DNA of 64,000 nucleotides from Anagrus nilaparvatae (Eukaryota > Arthropoda > Insecta > Hymenoptera > Mymaridae). Of this stretch, positions 23,882-36,200 are shown in pieces. The position numbers and the translations under genes are program-made. The notes below the pieces were generated by a model. It was not told the origin of the DNA. It did not search any database and was given only the letters and a program-made list of their open reading frames with translations. The first letter of the stretch is position 1, and each line of letters begins with the position of its first letter. Location of the stretch: assembly GCA_022575985.1 (NCBI GenBank), contig JAKSXM010000147.1:18448001-18512000 (forward strand), read 5' to 3'.

Positions 23882-26199
23882 GTTTGTTTATACAATTGAG
23901 TACAGCCCTTCCCCACTCCAAAAGAGAATCGGACCTGTGATTTTCATAACTTTAGGTCCGGCTTTAATTAAAAAATTAAAAAATTTTAACCAATCCTATA
24001 CATTCTGAAAATATGAATATTTAAAATTGTTGTTAAAATAGATATTTTAAATAGTTATTTTAATTCTAAAATGGATTTCAATGATAATTGTTATATTTTT
24101 ATGCAAAAATTTTACTTATTTTTAATTCAAGTCAGAGCTAAGATTTTAAAAATTATTGTTTAACAACATAATTATTTTTTTTTAAGTTGAGAATGACCGG
24201 AGTCAATATTCTGTAAAAAGATGGGTACTTTCGACATAAAAATCTAGATGGTATTATTTATTATATTACCTTTGCAAAATGAAAATTACAACCACTGATT
24301 CGAATTCCTGGAAAAGAGGCTGCTAAGGAATTCATTAACCCGATTTCAAAGTCAGTCATTGAAATCCTAGGGTTAAATGTGCGACTAATTTGTTTGACAG
24401 CATCCCACACAGCATTATATGCTTGTTCCGTCCTCCTACTCATCAGTATCCAAATAAATGGAACGACCTGTTAATAATTAATTTTTGATTACCAATGAAA
24501 AGTGTCTATACTTTATGTTTGTTAAACAGAAATATAAAACTAGTTTTTACATTTGGTAACTAGGCAACATCGTTCATAGTGAACGAGGCGAAGCGAATAC
24601 AAGATGAGTCCGAAAATTTAAATTCTCGTTGTGCCGAGGTAAAACCGAGAATAATATTTTTAAATTGGCGGTATCACCTTGACTCGATAACCTCAAATAT
24701 ATTTTTTTAAATTACCCAAGAATAATGTCAATCTGTAAAGTTTAATCCCAGATTTATTAAAAAAAAAAAAAAAAATGCCGAGTCCAAATAAAAGATTTTT
24801 AAAAAAAACATTACATTTAACCACCTTGTTTGCCAACCTATATCCAAGAAAAAACTAAGGCTAAAGGGACACAATGGTTTTTTTTGTAAAACTTGGAGCT
24901 TGATTAAAAAAATTGATAATATAATACAATCCCTGTGAAAAATTTTAAACATTAAATGGCCATAATTTATGGTGATGGGCCATAAATTGGCCATAAATTA
25001 TGGTCATATTATGGCCATCAAGTTGACGTTTGACCATAATTAAATAGAAATTGTTTTTATTGTACAAAATCACTATTTATACCCCTCCAAGGCCCATGGC
25101 AAGTGTAAAAAGGCCACACCTTCTTTCTAAAGTCCAAAAAAAGTACGAAAACGAGATTTAGAAATAAAAAAGTAAAAATTATAAAATTTTTTTAAATTAA
25201 AACTTTTTTATGTATATTTTTATTCTCTATTGTTTTTTTTATTTTACTATCTTAAAAAAACATTAATAATTTATTTAAATCTAGAAAAAATACGAAAACT
25301 GAGGTTTATGAGTAAAGAAGTTAAAATTGTGAATTTAAAATAAAAATATTAATTAAAATTTTTATTTAATACATGTATATATATAAAGAAAACCCGGAAT
25401 ATTCAAGGAAAATTTGCAACAAAACATTATTTAAAAAACCTTTTGAAGTTTGTCTGTAAAAAAGAAACTATTTCAAACGCCGTTGGAATTTTGTCTCCAG
25501 CTGCCTTTCATGGGAAAGGGGTGGGGGTAAAAACGTGTTTCTTTTTCATAAAAAAAAACTCATATCTATGATTTTCTATTTTCCTCTCTGGAAAATTTAT
25601 ATGTTTCGCTCATTAAAAACCTTCAAAACTAGCCAATTAGAGCAAATTCGAACAGCACCCATCGTTAAAATTCCAAAAATACAAAAATTATTCGCGTTGT
25701 TTATGGCGAATTATGACAAGTTTAGATTACAATATATTTCAATCTTTTTTTAATTTTTTGCCTCCTAAAAACTTATTTTAAACATTAAAGGGCATGTCGA
25801 GATGTCGAGATGAGATAAGTGAAATGCCCCTGTCATCGAATTTCCTAATGCTTGTGCAGCCCCCTTTATATTATTTGAAATTGATTTCTGAATTTTTAAT
25901 ATTTGCTTTTGGTGGTCTAAAGTGGTCATAGGTGGTCAAAAAAAAAAAAATATTATTTAATGGAACCATTTTGGCCAATTTTTAGAATTTTTCATATAAT
26001 AGTTCCAAAGAAAAATACCCTGCCAATTATCTGGCACTAAGGTTCCTCAAACAATGAGCTAAATACTTCAATATTGCACAGATATCACCGATATCATACT
26101 ATAGCAAATGGCTCCGTCGCTGTATCAATGAACTTAATAAAATTTTATTTAAAAAAAAAAATTTTTTTTTTATTATACTTAAAAAAAAAACTAGAATAT

Positions 26200-26268
26200 A
26201 TCACGGGATTCGATCGGCAGACCTTCAGTTTACAAATCCAACACGCTAACCACTAGACTACCATTGAA
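26200..26268 (-). repeat. tRNA-Thr(UGU)-like relic, possibly a SINE head
   Basis: On the minus strand, TAGTCTAGTGGTTAGCG fits a pol III A box. GGATTTGTAAACTGAAGGTC resembles a tRNA-Thr anticodon arm (anticodon UGU), and CGATCGAATCCC a degenerate B box. The acceptor stem does not pair, so it is not a functional tRNA. It could be a tRNA pseudogene or the 5' part of a tRNA-derived SINE. Confidence 0.5.
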
Positions 26269-26631
26269 TACACAAAAATAAATCGAATTTTGTAAAAAAT
26301 AGATATTTCTTGAGCATATGTGTTCAAAATGTCACAACCGTCCGCATAAATAAAAAACCACATAAGAATAACACGTAGAATTGTATTTAACATTTGTAGT
26401 CAAAAATTTTTAAATACAAAAACATTTAAAAAAAAAAGATAATTAGCGATGTGCCGTAAGCGACAGAAAAATATACAGTTCCCGTGAAAACTACCAATAT
26501 ACATTTTTGAAACTTTAAACTTTGTTTTAAAATTTAACTCATTCAGAATATTTTTAATTATAAATATATTTATAAATTTATTTATTTGTTAAACTATAAT
26601 AAAACACTACATCTGTAGATGCGACATACCT

Positions 26632-27450
26632 AAATTCATTCGAGTATTTCGTCATCTTATTGTAAAATTTCGTCGTTAAGCACAAAAAAAATTATTTTGA
26701 GAGACGAAAAGGGTTTTGTACAGTAATCAGTATTTGCATTTAGATGCAATATATATTTTTTTCCTGAGATAAATTTTGCAAATAAAAATTATATTGGTTT
26801 TTATTTATATATGATAATATAAATGAAAACTCATTGGAGTGTTTCGTAATCCAATTGTAAAATTTCGCCGTCCAGGACAAAAGAAAAATTTATAGTAATT
26901 AGTAATTGCATTTAAATACGGAATTAAATATTTTTTTCTTGAGGTAAATTATATCTCTAAAAAACTCATGTGGCATAATTTTTCGTCGAATTTATTCGTG
27001 TTGATATTGATTGCGCTGTTTCTTTTATTATTTATTTCATTAGTTCTAATTTTTATTATTTTTTAGTGTAAGAAATACGGAAATAAGAAATGCAATAATA
27101 ATTTTATTCTACAATAATCTCCTAAAAATTTCGTGATCTTTATCTAATTGGCCATTTCATTGATGCTCTGTAGTGTTATCGGCACACTGTATACAAATTT
27201 AGAGCCTGATAATTTTAAATGTTAAATTTTTAATTTATTTTAATTTATTTATTTTAATTTTAATTATTAATTTTAATGATTAATTTTTAAGCAAATAGAA
27301 AATTAATTATATTTGTAGATGCAACACATAGCATATGAAAATTCATTAGAGTATTTCGTCATCCTATTAAAAAGTTTCGCCATCCAGAACAAAAGAAAAA
27401 TTTATTTTGAGGGACAATAATGCAATATTTTTTTCTTCAGCTAAATTTTG
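26632..27450. repeat. Three diverged tandem copies of an intronic repeat
   Basis: Copies at about 26632-26790, 26825-26945 and 27340-27450 each carry an ATTCATT.GAGTATTTCGTCAT-like start. This is followed by TTTCGCCGTCCAGGACAAAA or a close variant. They are non-coding and of unknown type. Confidence 0.5.
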
Positions 27451-27584
27451 AAAATAAAAATAATAATAGTTTAATAAAATTATGAAAAAAGTTCATTATT
27501 TGAAATCGACATATCACTTTAAAATTGTTTTTATTTATGAACTAAACCACAGTTTTATTTTCATTAATCGTGAAATATAATCTG

Positions 27585-27632
27585 AGGGGGTTGACGCGCT
27601 TCAGCGCAGGGGGCTTGCCCCCTTGTGAATGT
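27585..27632. other. GC-rich double hairpin next to a splice donor
   Basis: GCGCTTCAGCGC and GGGGGCTTGCCCCC form two compact hairpins within 48 bp, in sequence that is otherwise very AT-rich. They lie 22 bp inside the intron from the donor of the exon 28020-27654. They are probably the end of a small transposable element. Confidence 0.45.
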
Positions 27633-28291
27633 AATAAATATATTTATACTCACAGTATTATTTTTTCTTGACAATACAGTGAAGAACTGCCCAATACCAG
27701 AAATACTTGGCCTCACATCAAATGTACCATCGGAAAAAATTTCATTTTCATGATTGAATTGATCTATTAAATTCTTATCATAAAAAATAATGTGCGTACT
27801 TTTAGAAGAGGACCTTACAGGTTTGCACATTATGTTTGATTCAACGTTGTCTAAAATACAAGATACTTTACAATCATTACTTTCCAAATAACACGCTAAT
27901 TCATCTATTGTCTTGTATTTTTTATTTTTTAATGTCATAGTCCCAGCATTTTTTTTTACTACATTACTTATAGTCTTTTGCATTTTAGGAAACGATGCTT
28001 GTGCTGCATATTCTTTATTCCTGCAAATTAAATTAAAAAATTTTTTCTACGAATTTCTGCAGTATCTTTAATAAATTTGATAGTAGTTACCGTCGTGATA
28101 CATTATCGAAAATTGGTCTACTTGTCGATAACCCTTTAGCTGCTTCTGCTTGGTACTTCGAAATTAAGCGAATTTTTCTTTCCCCTAACGGTTGATGTGT
28201 TGATTCTTGGCATTTATGATCTTCATAAAGTAGTACTCTTCCATCAACTTTTAATAATGCAAAGCAGATTCTAGTTTTTATGCAAGCATAC

Positions 28292-29059
28292 CTAAAAAAT
28301 ACATAAATAATTTATTACCCTTGTCCATAAATAAAAAATGTCCCAAATCGCAATCAGTTTACAGGAATTGAGCTATTATATACTTTTTTGGACACGAGCC
28401 GTAAATATACTATTTATGCGCAAGATTTAATGACACGAAAAAATCTTCCCCCACCACTTTGGCCCTCTCTACTTCAGCACATAATCATATTTTAAGATAA
28501 TCATGCGTTTGTTAGATATTTTTTGGTGTAGCTTGGATATTCGAAATTAAAGTTATTACAAAATAGCGCCACTAGTAGTATTAGTAAATATTTTTAATAA
28601 AAATTAAATAATAAAATGTAATTAAATGGTATTTTAATTGTAGATTAAGTTATTTATTATAAAAATTATAAACAATTTATGTAACTAATAAGTTTTTAGT
28701 GGGTTATAATCATTTAAATATGTAATTTTGATGTTATGTTCTTAGCAAAGTGTAGCTGGGAAAAAAATATCGAACAAACATGATTACCATAAAACTTGAT
28801 TATGTGCTGGTGTAGAGAGGGCCTTTAAAAATTTCCCCTCAATTTGTATGGTTTGCATTCATTAATACACTTTTTTCTTAAAATATTTGTCAATTAATTA
28901 TAACTCATTAGTCAGAATTAATTTTTATGAAAGAAAATTAATTTATTTATTTTTACTAAAGTGGACATTCATTTTTTAGGTTATATATTAACGCTTTTGC
29001 GTACATTTTAAAACAATGACAGATGCACGTAGTTTTGCGGGGGAAAATAATAGCACAAA
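28292..29059. other. Intron flank of the foldback element
   Basis: AT-rich intron sequence of the minus-strand gene. No gene or clear repeat is supported here. Confidence 0.45.
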
Positions 29060-30751
29060 AAAAAACGCTGCCAAGTAATTGGCACTATGGTTCCTCATTA
29101 GCAATAACAAAATGTTCTTGAAATGGTTTGTTTTACATAACAAAGTATAATTTCATGAGAAAAACTGAGAATTTTTGCCTTGATACTGTTAGTTTAACAG
29201 CTCATGGAAAAAATTAGGTTTTTCACATAAAAAAAATGATTCATTGAAAAAATAAAGCAAATAATTGTTAGCTCAGAAGTCAAATATTTTTATTTAATAT
29301 TAAGATTTTTCTACACTAGTACATATTCTTCTTTTATGATAATTAGGTCTGCAAAACAGTTTTTGGTGTAGCTGGTGTAGTAATATCTTGAAGACCACTT
29401 ATAGGAATAAAGGAAAAAATTTTGCTATGTTTAAATTTAGGAATAAACATGATACCTAGTAAAAACTTTAATTCTAGATATTAGTACTTTCATAGAAATA
29501 AATTAAGTACTACGTCCAAAAAGAAAAAAAATTATGGTATTTTTTTAATTATTTAATGTAAATAATTTTGAAAAAAAAATTTTAAAAAAATTAAGTATCA
29601 AGTCCAAAAAATTACTAAAAACGATATTTCTAAAACTAGTACTTCCACAGAAATAAATTAAGTACTGCGTCCATAAAGAAAAAAAAAGTTGCTATTTCTT
29701 GTATTTTTTGTTTAAAAAAATTTTGAGAAGAAAATTTTCAAAAAATAAATTATAAGATTCGAGATATCGAGTAAAAACAATACTTCTAGATATTAGTACT
29801 TTCATGGAAAAAAATGAGGTACTACGTCCAAAAAGAAAAAAAATTATGATATTTTTTTAATTATTTTATGTAAAAAATTAAAAAAAAAAAAAATTTCGAC
29901 AAATTACGTATCAGATGGAGGAACCCTTTACGAACGATAATTTTAGATATTCGTACTTTCATAGGAAAAAATTAAGTATTACGTCCTAAAATAAAAAAAA
30001 TTTTAGCGTTTTTTTTATTTTTTGGCGAAAAAAATTTTGAGAATAAAATTAAAAAAAAATTAAGTATTAGGTCCAAAAAATTACTATAAACGATATTTCT
30101 AAAACTAGTACTTCCATGGAAATAAATTAGGTACTACGTACAAAAAGAAAAAAAAAATTGGTATTTTTTGTATTTTTTCGTGAAAAAAATTTTGAGAAAA
30201 AATTAAAAAAAAATAAATTATAAGATTCGAGATATCGAGTAAAAACCATACTTTCAAACATAAGTACTTTCATGGGAAAAATGAGGTATTACATCCAAAT
30301 TAAAAAAAAAAAGTATTTTGAGACTTTTTGATGAAAAAATTTTTGGAAAAAAAAAATTAGGTCTTAATTCGATAATGGTTGTGAAGTATCACCCGTTATA
30401 CACACATACACACAAACACACACATGCACTTTTTTTAAAAACCGGTTTTTTAGCTTCCTGAGGTCTCAAAACGTGGTTACTTGTCAAAAAATCAAAAATC
30501 AAAATTTTACCTAACACAATGGTTCCTCTATGAGAAACCAAAATGGTGGGGGAAACTTTTTTCGTGTCATTAGATCAGTGTTTAATATATTATTAATAGA
30601 TGATTCATGAAAAAAATAATTTAATGATTTTTGGTTCCTCATAGAGGAACCTTTGTGATAGATGAAATTTTGATTTTTGATTTTTTGGCATATAAGCACG
30701 TTTTGGGACCTCAGGAAGCTAAAAAACCGGTTTTTAAAAAAAGTATGTATG

Positions 30752-30783
<32 letters not shown>

Positions 30784-32350
30784 ACCGGTGAAATTTCACA
30801 ACCATTATGGAATTAAGACCTAATTTTTTTTTCAAAAATTTTTTCATCAAAAAATCTCAAACTACTTTTTTTTTTTTTTAATTTGGATGTAATACCTCAT
30901 TTATTTCCACGAAAGTACCTATATTTGAAAGTACGATTTTTACTCGATATCTCGAATCTGATAACTAATTTTTTGAAATTTTTTTTCCCAAAATTTTTTT
31001 CATAAAAAAATACAAAAAATACCAATTTTTTTTTTCTTTACGGACGCAGTACTTAATTTATTTCTGTGGAAGTACTAGTTTTAGAAATATCGTTTATAGC
31101 ATTTTTTTGGACCTGATACTTAATTTTTTTAAAATTTTTTTCTCAAAATTTTTGTTGCCAAAAAATACAAAAAATGCCAAAATTTTTTTTTTTTAGGACG
31201 TAATACTTAATTTTTTTCTATGAAAGTACGAATATCTGAAAATATTGTAACCGGTGATATTTCACAACCATTATGGAATTGACCTAATTTTTTTTTCCAA
31301 AATTTTTTCATCAAAAAATCTCAAACTATTTTTTTTTTTTTTTTAATTTGGATGTAATACCTAATTTATTTCCATGAAAGTACTTATATTTGAAAGTACG
31401 ATTTTTACTCGATATCTCGAATCTGATAACTAATTTTTTGAAAATTTTTTTCTCAAAATTTTTTTCACAAAAAAATACAAAAAAACTTAATTTTTTTTTA
31501 TTTTTGGATGTAGTACCTAATTGATTTCTATGAGAGTACTAGTTTTAGAAATATCGTTTATAGTAATTTTTTGGACCTGAAACTTAATTTTTTCCAAAAT
31601 TTTTTTCTCAAAATTAAAAAATCAAAAAAATTAAAAAATCTGTAATATTTTTTTTTTTTTTAGTGTAATACTTCCTTTAATTCCATGAAAGTACTAATAT
31701 TTGAAAATTTTGCAATCGGTGGTATTTAACAACCATTATGGAATTAAGATCTTTTTTTTTTTTCAAAAATTTTTTCATCAAGAGATTTCAAAATACTTTT
31801 TTTTTTTTTTAATTTAGGTGTAATATCTCATTTATTTCCATAAAAGTACTTATATTTGAAAGTATGGTTTTTACTCGAAATCTCAAATCTGATAATTAAT
31901 TTTTTGAAAATTTTTTTCCCAAAATTTTTTTCACAAAAAAATACAAAGAATACCAAATTTTTTTTTTGTTCGGACGTAGTACCTAATTAATTTCTATGAG
32001 AGTAATAGTTTTAGAAAACTTATTCATAGTAATTTTTTGGATCTGATACCGAATTTTTTAAAAATTTTTTTCTCAATATTAATAAAACATAAAAATTAAA
32101 AAATCTGTAATATTGTTTTTTTTTTAAGTGTAATACCTAGTTTATTGAAAATTTTTTTCTAAAAATTTGTTAAATAAAAAACATTAAATCACAGCAACAT
32201 TTTTTTTCTTATAAAATACGGTATTTAACTTTTTTTTTATGAAATACTGATATCTCAAATTATAATTTTTATTAGATAAAATAGACCATTATAAATATTT
32301 TGCTATTGTTAATGAGGAACCATAGTGCCAATCACTTGGCAGCGTTTTTT
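29060..32350. mobile_element. Foldback element of 3.3 kb inside the first intron of the minus gene
   Basis: The ends AACGCTGCCAAGTAATTGGC and GCCAATCACTTGGCAGCG, with GGTTCCTCATTA inward of both, are inverted copies. The structure turns over near 30570, where GGTTCCTCTATGAGAAACC faces GGTTCCTCATAGAGGAACC. The right half holds three tandem units of about 460 bp, each starting near TTTCACAACCATTATGGAAT (30795, 31259, 31717). Within them GAAAGTACT, GATATCTCGAATC and TAATACCT motifs repeat. The left half has related inverted units. No coding capacity is visible. Confidence 0.7.
30742..30783. repeat. GT microsatellite
   Basis: A GTATGTATGTGTGTGTGTGT run of about 40 bp, with a shorter inverted CA-rich counterpart near 30398-30428 in the other half of the foldback element. 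Confidence 0.8.
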
Positions 32351-32541
32351 GCTATTTCTTTAAATAAAAAACGTTTCAGATTATCACAATAAAATATTAT
32401 TAATCTTAAAAATATGTTTAATATTGAAATTAATACTTACGTTTCTATCAGCCCTGTTTCTCTAATGTAGTAATTATAACCATTACAGTGACAGCCGCCA
32501 CTTTCAAAGAAAAACACTTGAAGGTTTAAATAATTTTCCAT

Positions 32542-33282
32542 GTTTTTATCACTCTAAGTTCGCTAAAATACAAATGTCACTATTCTTTGCGAATATGTTT
32601 AAAAATAGTTTTCTTCTGGTTTTCATTTAAAAAAAAGTAAATGTTCTTTTGTAGGACACATGTTTAAATTAACCTAACAATAAATATTTGCTCATTTTGA
32701 GAAACACACTGACCCTTTATTTACAAAACTTTTTCATTTTAGAAATAAGCATTTATCAATTAATTGCTGCTTTGATTATAACAAAATTACTCAGCAAAAA
32801 AAACACTTATTATTTATAATATAAAAAAAAAGAAATATAAAAATAATTGAGATGCGAAATTTTCTTATAGTTGTGTAGGAGCATGCAATATTTTGTCGAA
32901 GGAGAGAGCGCCGAGCCACAGTATATTTTATCCTTGTCTCGTGTGTTTATTTCAACGAGCTATTACTGTTTACATGGAGATCAAGCGCGCGCGTCGGAAG
33001 TCACAAAATCACTTGCGTTTAGCATACCGAGTTAAAAGTTTTCTTCAGAGAAAAAGGTTATATTGCATTTATTTTACAATAAATAGAGTTAAAGCAAGAA
33101 ACTAATAAACAAGCATTAAATTAAATTTCTTTACGGGCAATCTAAAATCATGTAAATATTTTTATTATAATTTAGTGTTTTAATGTTTTTTTTTAAATTA
33201 GTATTAACTTCAATTGTTTACGTGCTTGTTCTCGTATGTGCTTGTGTCTAGATAAAGGATAAAAAGATAAGCTTCTGCAGTA
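32542..33282. promoter_or_regulatory. Shared upstream region of two divergent genes
   Basis: The 741 bp separating the two FLYWCH-MULE start codons must contain both 5' UTRs and both promoters, or one bidirectional promoter. A GC-richer patch with GAGAGAGCGCC and GCGCGCGCGTCGG lies at 32900-33000. No specific TATA or initiator can be assigned. Confidence 0.4.
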
Positions 33283-36200
33283 ATGGAGCAATCTGTGGAA
33301 GAATCAAACACAGATTATCCTATGTTTGATGACAAGGGTAGGCTATGGTATAAAGAATGCCGGCTAAAAAAAAAAGATGCTAGTGGTAAACAGTAAGTAT
33401 TTTCTAAATAATATTTATGGTATCATTATACAATAAGAACCTCAAACGATTTTTTTGAATATTCGGTTTAAATAATTGACGCAACGTTACTACAGCTGTT
33501 ATGTGTTCTAAAAGAAGCCGTTTTTAATCATAACAAAAAAAACTTGTGAAAAGAATAAAAAACTTTAAGAATTGTTTTGTTATTATATATTTTATTTGTA
33601 TATAAATTTTATCCTTTAACGCATAATCGTCTTGAATCGTTAGCGCTTGGTTTTTATGTGTGTGCATATTTAGTCTGTCCTTTTCGAAAATTTTTTTATG
33701 ATTATGTGTCAACCAACAACAATTTCAGTTATAACCATTGTAAAAATACAAATTTTCTTATAATTTATCTATTTAAAAACTATAAAATAGTTTTTTGTGA
33801 AAAATATATTTCATATCTCAATATTCATCGAGAACTTATTCAATTAATAACAGTATTAATTTTAACAGTTGGGGCTGTATTAAACCAGGGTGCCTATTCA
33901 AGTTATCTTTCAATGATGATAAAACAGCCTTTAAAGTTCATGAAACAGATTCAGAACATTCTTGTGATCCTAAAACTCATAAAATTAAAGAAAACAAAGG
34001 TGAAACCAAAGCATCGATACATTTTATTATTGGGTTTCAAAATCCAATAAAGTTTACTTATATTATGTATGTATAAAAAATTAAATCTATTAATTCATTT
34101 GTTGCAGTAACATTCTATTGGGTGGGGTAACATAAGACGAAAATAAAGTCTATAATGAAAAATGTACCTATTTGTATAACTATATAACGTAAATATAAGC
34201 GGTTTATGTTTGAAAATTAGTATAAAATAAAATAGCATTTGAAAAATAATTTTTTTCTTTAATTTGTTTAAATTAATTTATTAATAAAAGATAAAGTTAA
34301 TTTTAAATATTTTAGAAATTTATTTTTAATAAAATATTTTGATTATTTTTTTTTGAATTCTTCAAACTCTACGCGCTGGGGTATAAAGTTACAGCGATCG
34401 CCGCTAGAAGTACAAAAAAGAGGGAGGTGCGCGTTCTCATATTGAATAAATTGAAATTGATAAGATTCATAAGTAAAACGAATGGGAAATTTAAAAACCC
34501 GACTTTTAATAATTTTTCAAAAGTTAAATAATCTTTTTACAAATAAAATTTATTTTATAATTATGCTTACCATAAGTTTTATTTTACGAATACAAATCAT
34601 CCCGAATAAAAATGCAACGAATGATCAGAATCCGTATAATTTTAAATATTTTATACTCAAGAGGTGATACAAATTTTTCGAGTCTTTAAACCTTCGGGTT
34701 AAGTTTTTTCTATTTATATATATTTTTCGTAACATACAGCAATATTTTTGCTTGAATATTCAAGCATTTGCTTTCAAATTAAAGCAAATTGATCGAAAAT
34801 GCAAGCAACAAATATAGCTGCTTGAACTTTAAAGCAAAGCAGCCTGGCCTAGTAATGTTTCATTACAATATTAATGAAATTTTTTAATGATAATTATATT
34901 TTTAGAATTGCATGAATTGCATTTCATTAATTTCCAATATTATTCTTTTAAATATTATGTATTGTATTTTTCGGAAAAATATTTAATCGTTAAAATCTGA
35001 TCAAGTTATAAAGATTTAGGAATATAATACATTTCGTAACATTTTTCATTATGGAGTTTTATATTTGGTCGAAAAGTAACCACCCAATTTTATGCAAAAT
35101 AATTATTTAAGTTAATGACAAATAATATGATTTCTAACAAATTAAATACTTAATTTTTTTTTTTTTAATATATTATTTTTATATAGAAATAAAGAAAAGC
35201 CAGTACGTAAGATAGATCAATTCTTTGGAGGTGTAAAGAAAAGGTATCAGTCATTAGAAGGTTTCTATAACCATCTCAAAGCATATCCTACTCCAATAAC
35301 TTTTAAAAATAATGGTGTCGAAACAGTTATGTCACTTGAACTTATTCCATCAACAGAAAAATCAAAGACGAAGCATGTACTGTTATATGATAATAACTTT
35401 ATTAATCAGATTGACAAGATTGTTAGTGAAATTTACATCGATTACTCGTACCTTATGCAGCCAAATATTGATGGAGTGGATTCAATCATGACGATTTTTG
35501 CAAATATTTATAATAAAGTAAGTATTCTGTGTGTATTAAAAAAAAATAAGTATAATATAAAAAATTTTAATTTAATATCTATTGTCATTCACGTGTATGA
35601 TGGATCCAATATCATAAAAAGAAAAGAGAAATGAGTATTTGGTATATGGTTTATTTTCACAGGAGCGGTATACATTCTGTCCCCCGTACTTATTTCTTAA
35701 ATATTGTTTTGAACTTTTTTTTCTTTAAAAAGTGAATGAATAATATTTTTTTTAAGCATAAATCAACTGCGGATAAAAAAACTGCGTTAAAAAAAAAATA
35801 TTTTGAGCATACGTGTTGAAAAAGTTAAAACCATCCGCTGTCCTTTTGCTTAACTATAAAAAGAGTATTAACATACGGCATTTTAAATTTAAATTTTTCT
35901 GTAAGGTGCATATGACGTATTCACGTTCTAATAAATTTTTTCAACGAAACGAATGTTTATTAATTCCTCTTAGCGTATCGTCATATTTAAGTCTGTCCCT
36001 CGGATTTTACTATTTTTCACCTGTAGGTTCTGTCGCATTTTTTTTCTATTGAATTATTGATAAATAAGCTGTAAAAAAATTCAATTTTTGATAATATATG
36101 GTTTATCAACGAAAATTTTAAATTTTAAATTTTTACAATGTTCACATAGAATATGAATGTCAAAACCATTCAGGTTGTTTACTATAAGTGTATTGTATAT

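Larger units (their letters stand above)
24468..27653. other. Large intron of the minus-strand gene with mixed repeats
   Basis: Contents: a run of GGCCATAA/TTATGGCC words at about 24955-25040, a tRNA-like relic at 26200-26268, three diverged copies of an ATTCGAGTATTTCGTCAT-type repeat at 26632-27450, and GC-rich hairpins at 27585-27632. The stretch 26300-26420 resembles 36300-36420 in the matching intron of the plus-strand paralog (CATTTGTAG, AACACGT, CAAAATGTCA in order). This supports descent of both introns from one ancestor. No gene is supported. Confidence 0.5.
19544..32541 (-). pseudogene. FLYWCH-MULE transposase-derived gene, minus copy, with one in-frame stop
   Basis: Nine exons in consistent phase, in transcript order: 32541-32441 (ATG), 28291-28091, 28020-27654, 24467-24270, 23350-22996, 22928-22704, 21724-21546, 21290-21102 and 19888-19544 (TAA). 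They total 720 codons. The first two exons give a FLYWCH-like zinc-binding region (Cys/His pattern GGCHCNGYNYYI, YACIKTRIC, EDHKCQESTH). Exons 3-5 give the MULE transposase core: FSDGTFDVRP (first Asp), ISMTDFE (second Asp), GCNFHF (Cys/His) and RTNNFAESYHHEL (Glu). The tail is acidic, then Lys-rich. A TGA at 23128-23126 (codon 364) replaces the Trp kept in the plus-strand paralog, cutting the product to 363 aa and losing the Glu. Downstream frames and splice sites are intact, so the break is recent or read through. Whether it is a transposon gene or a host-adopted one is unknown. Confidence 0.75.

Noticed and set aside
30742..30816. Cys/Val-rich peptide from the GT microsatellite
   Set aside because: A direct product of translating a GT dinucleotide repeat, not a gene.
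33577..34050. 157-codon ORF overlapping the second exon of the plus-strand gene
   Set aside because: Most of it is intron. The exon 33869-34066 is read in another frame, supported by phase, the FLYWCH motif and the paralog.
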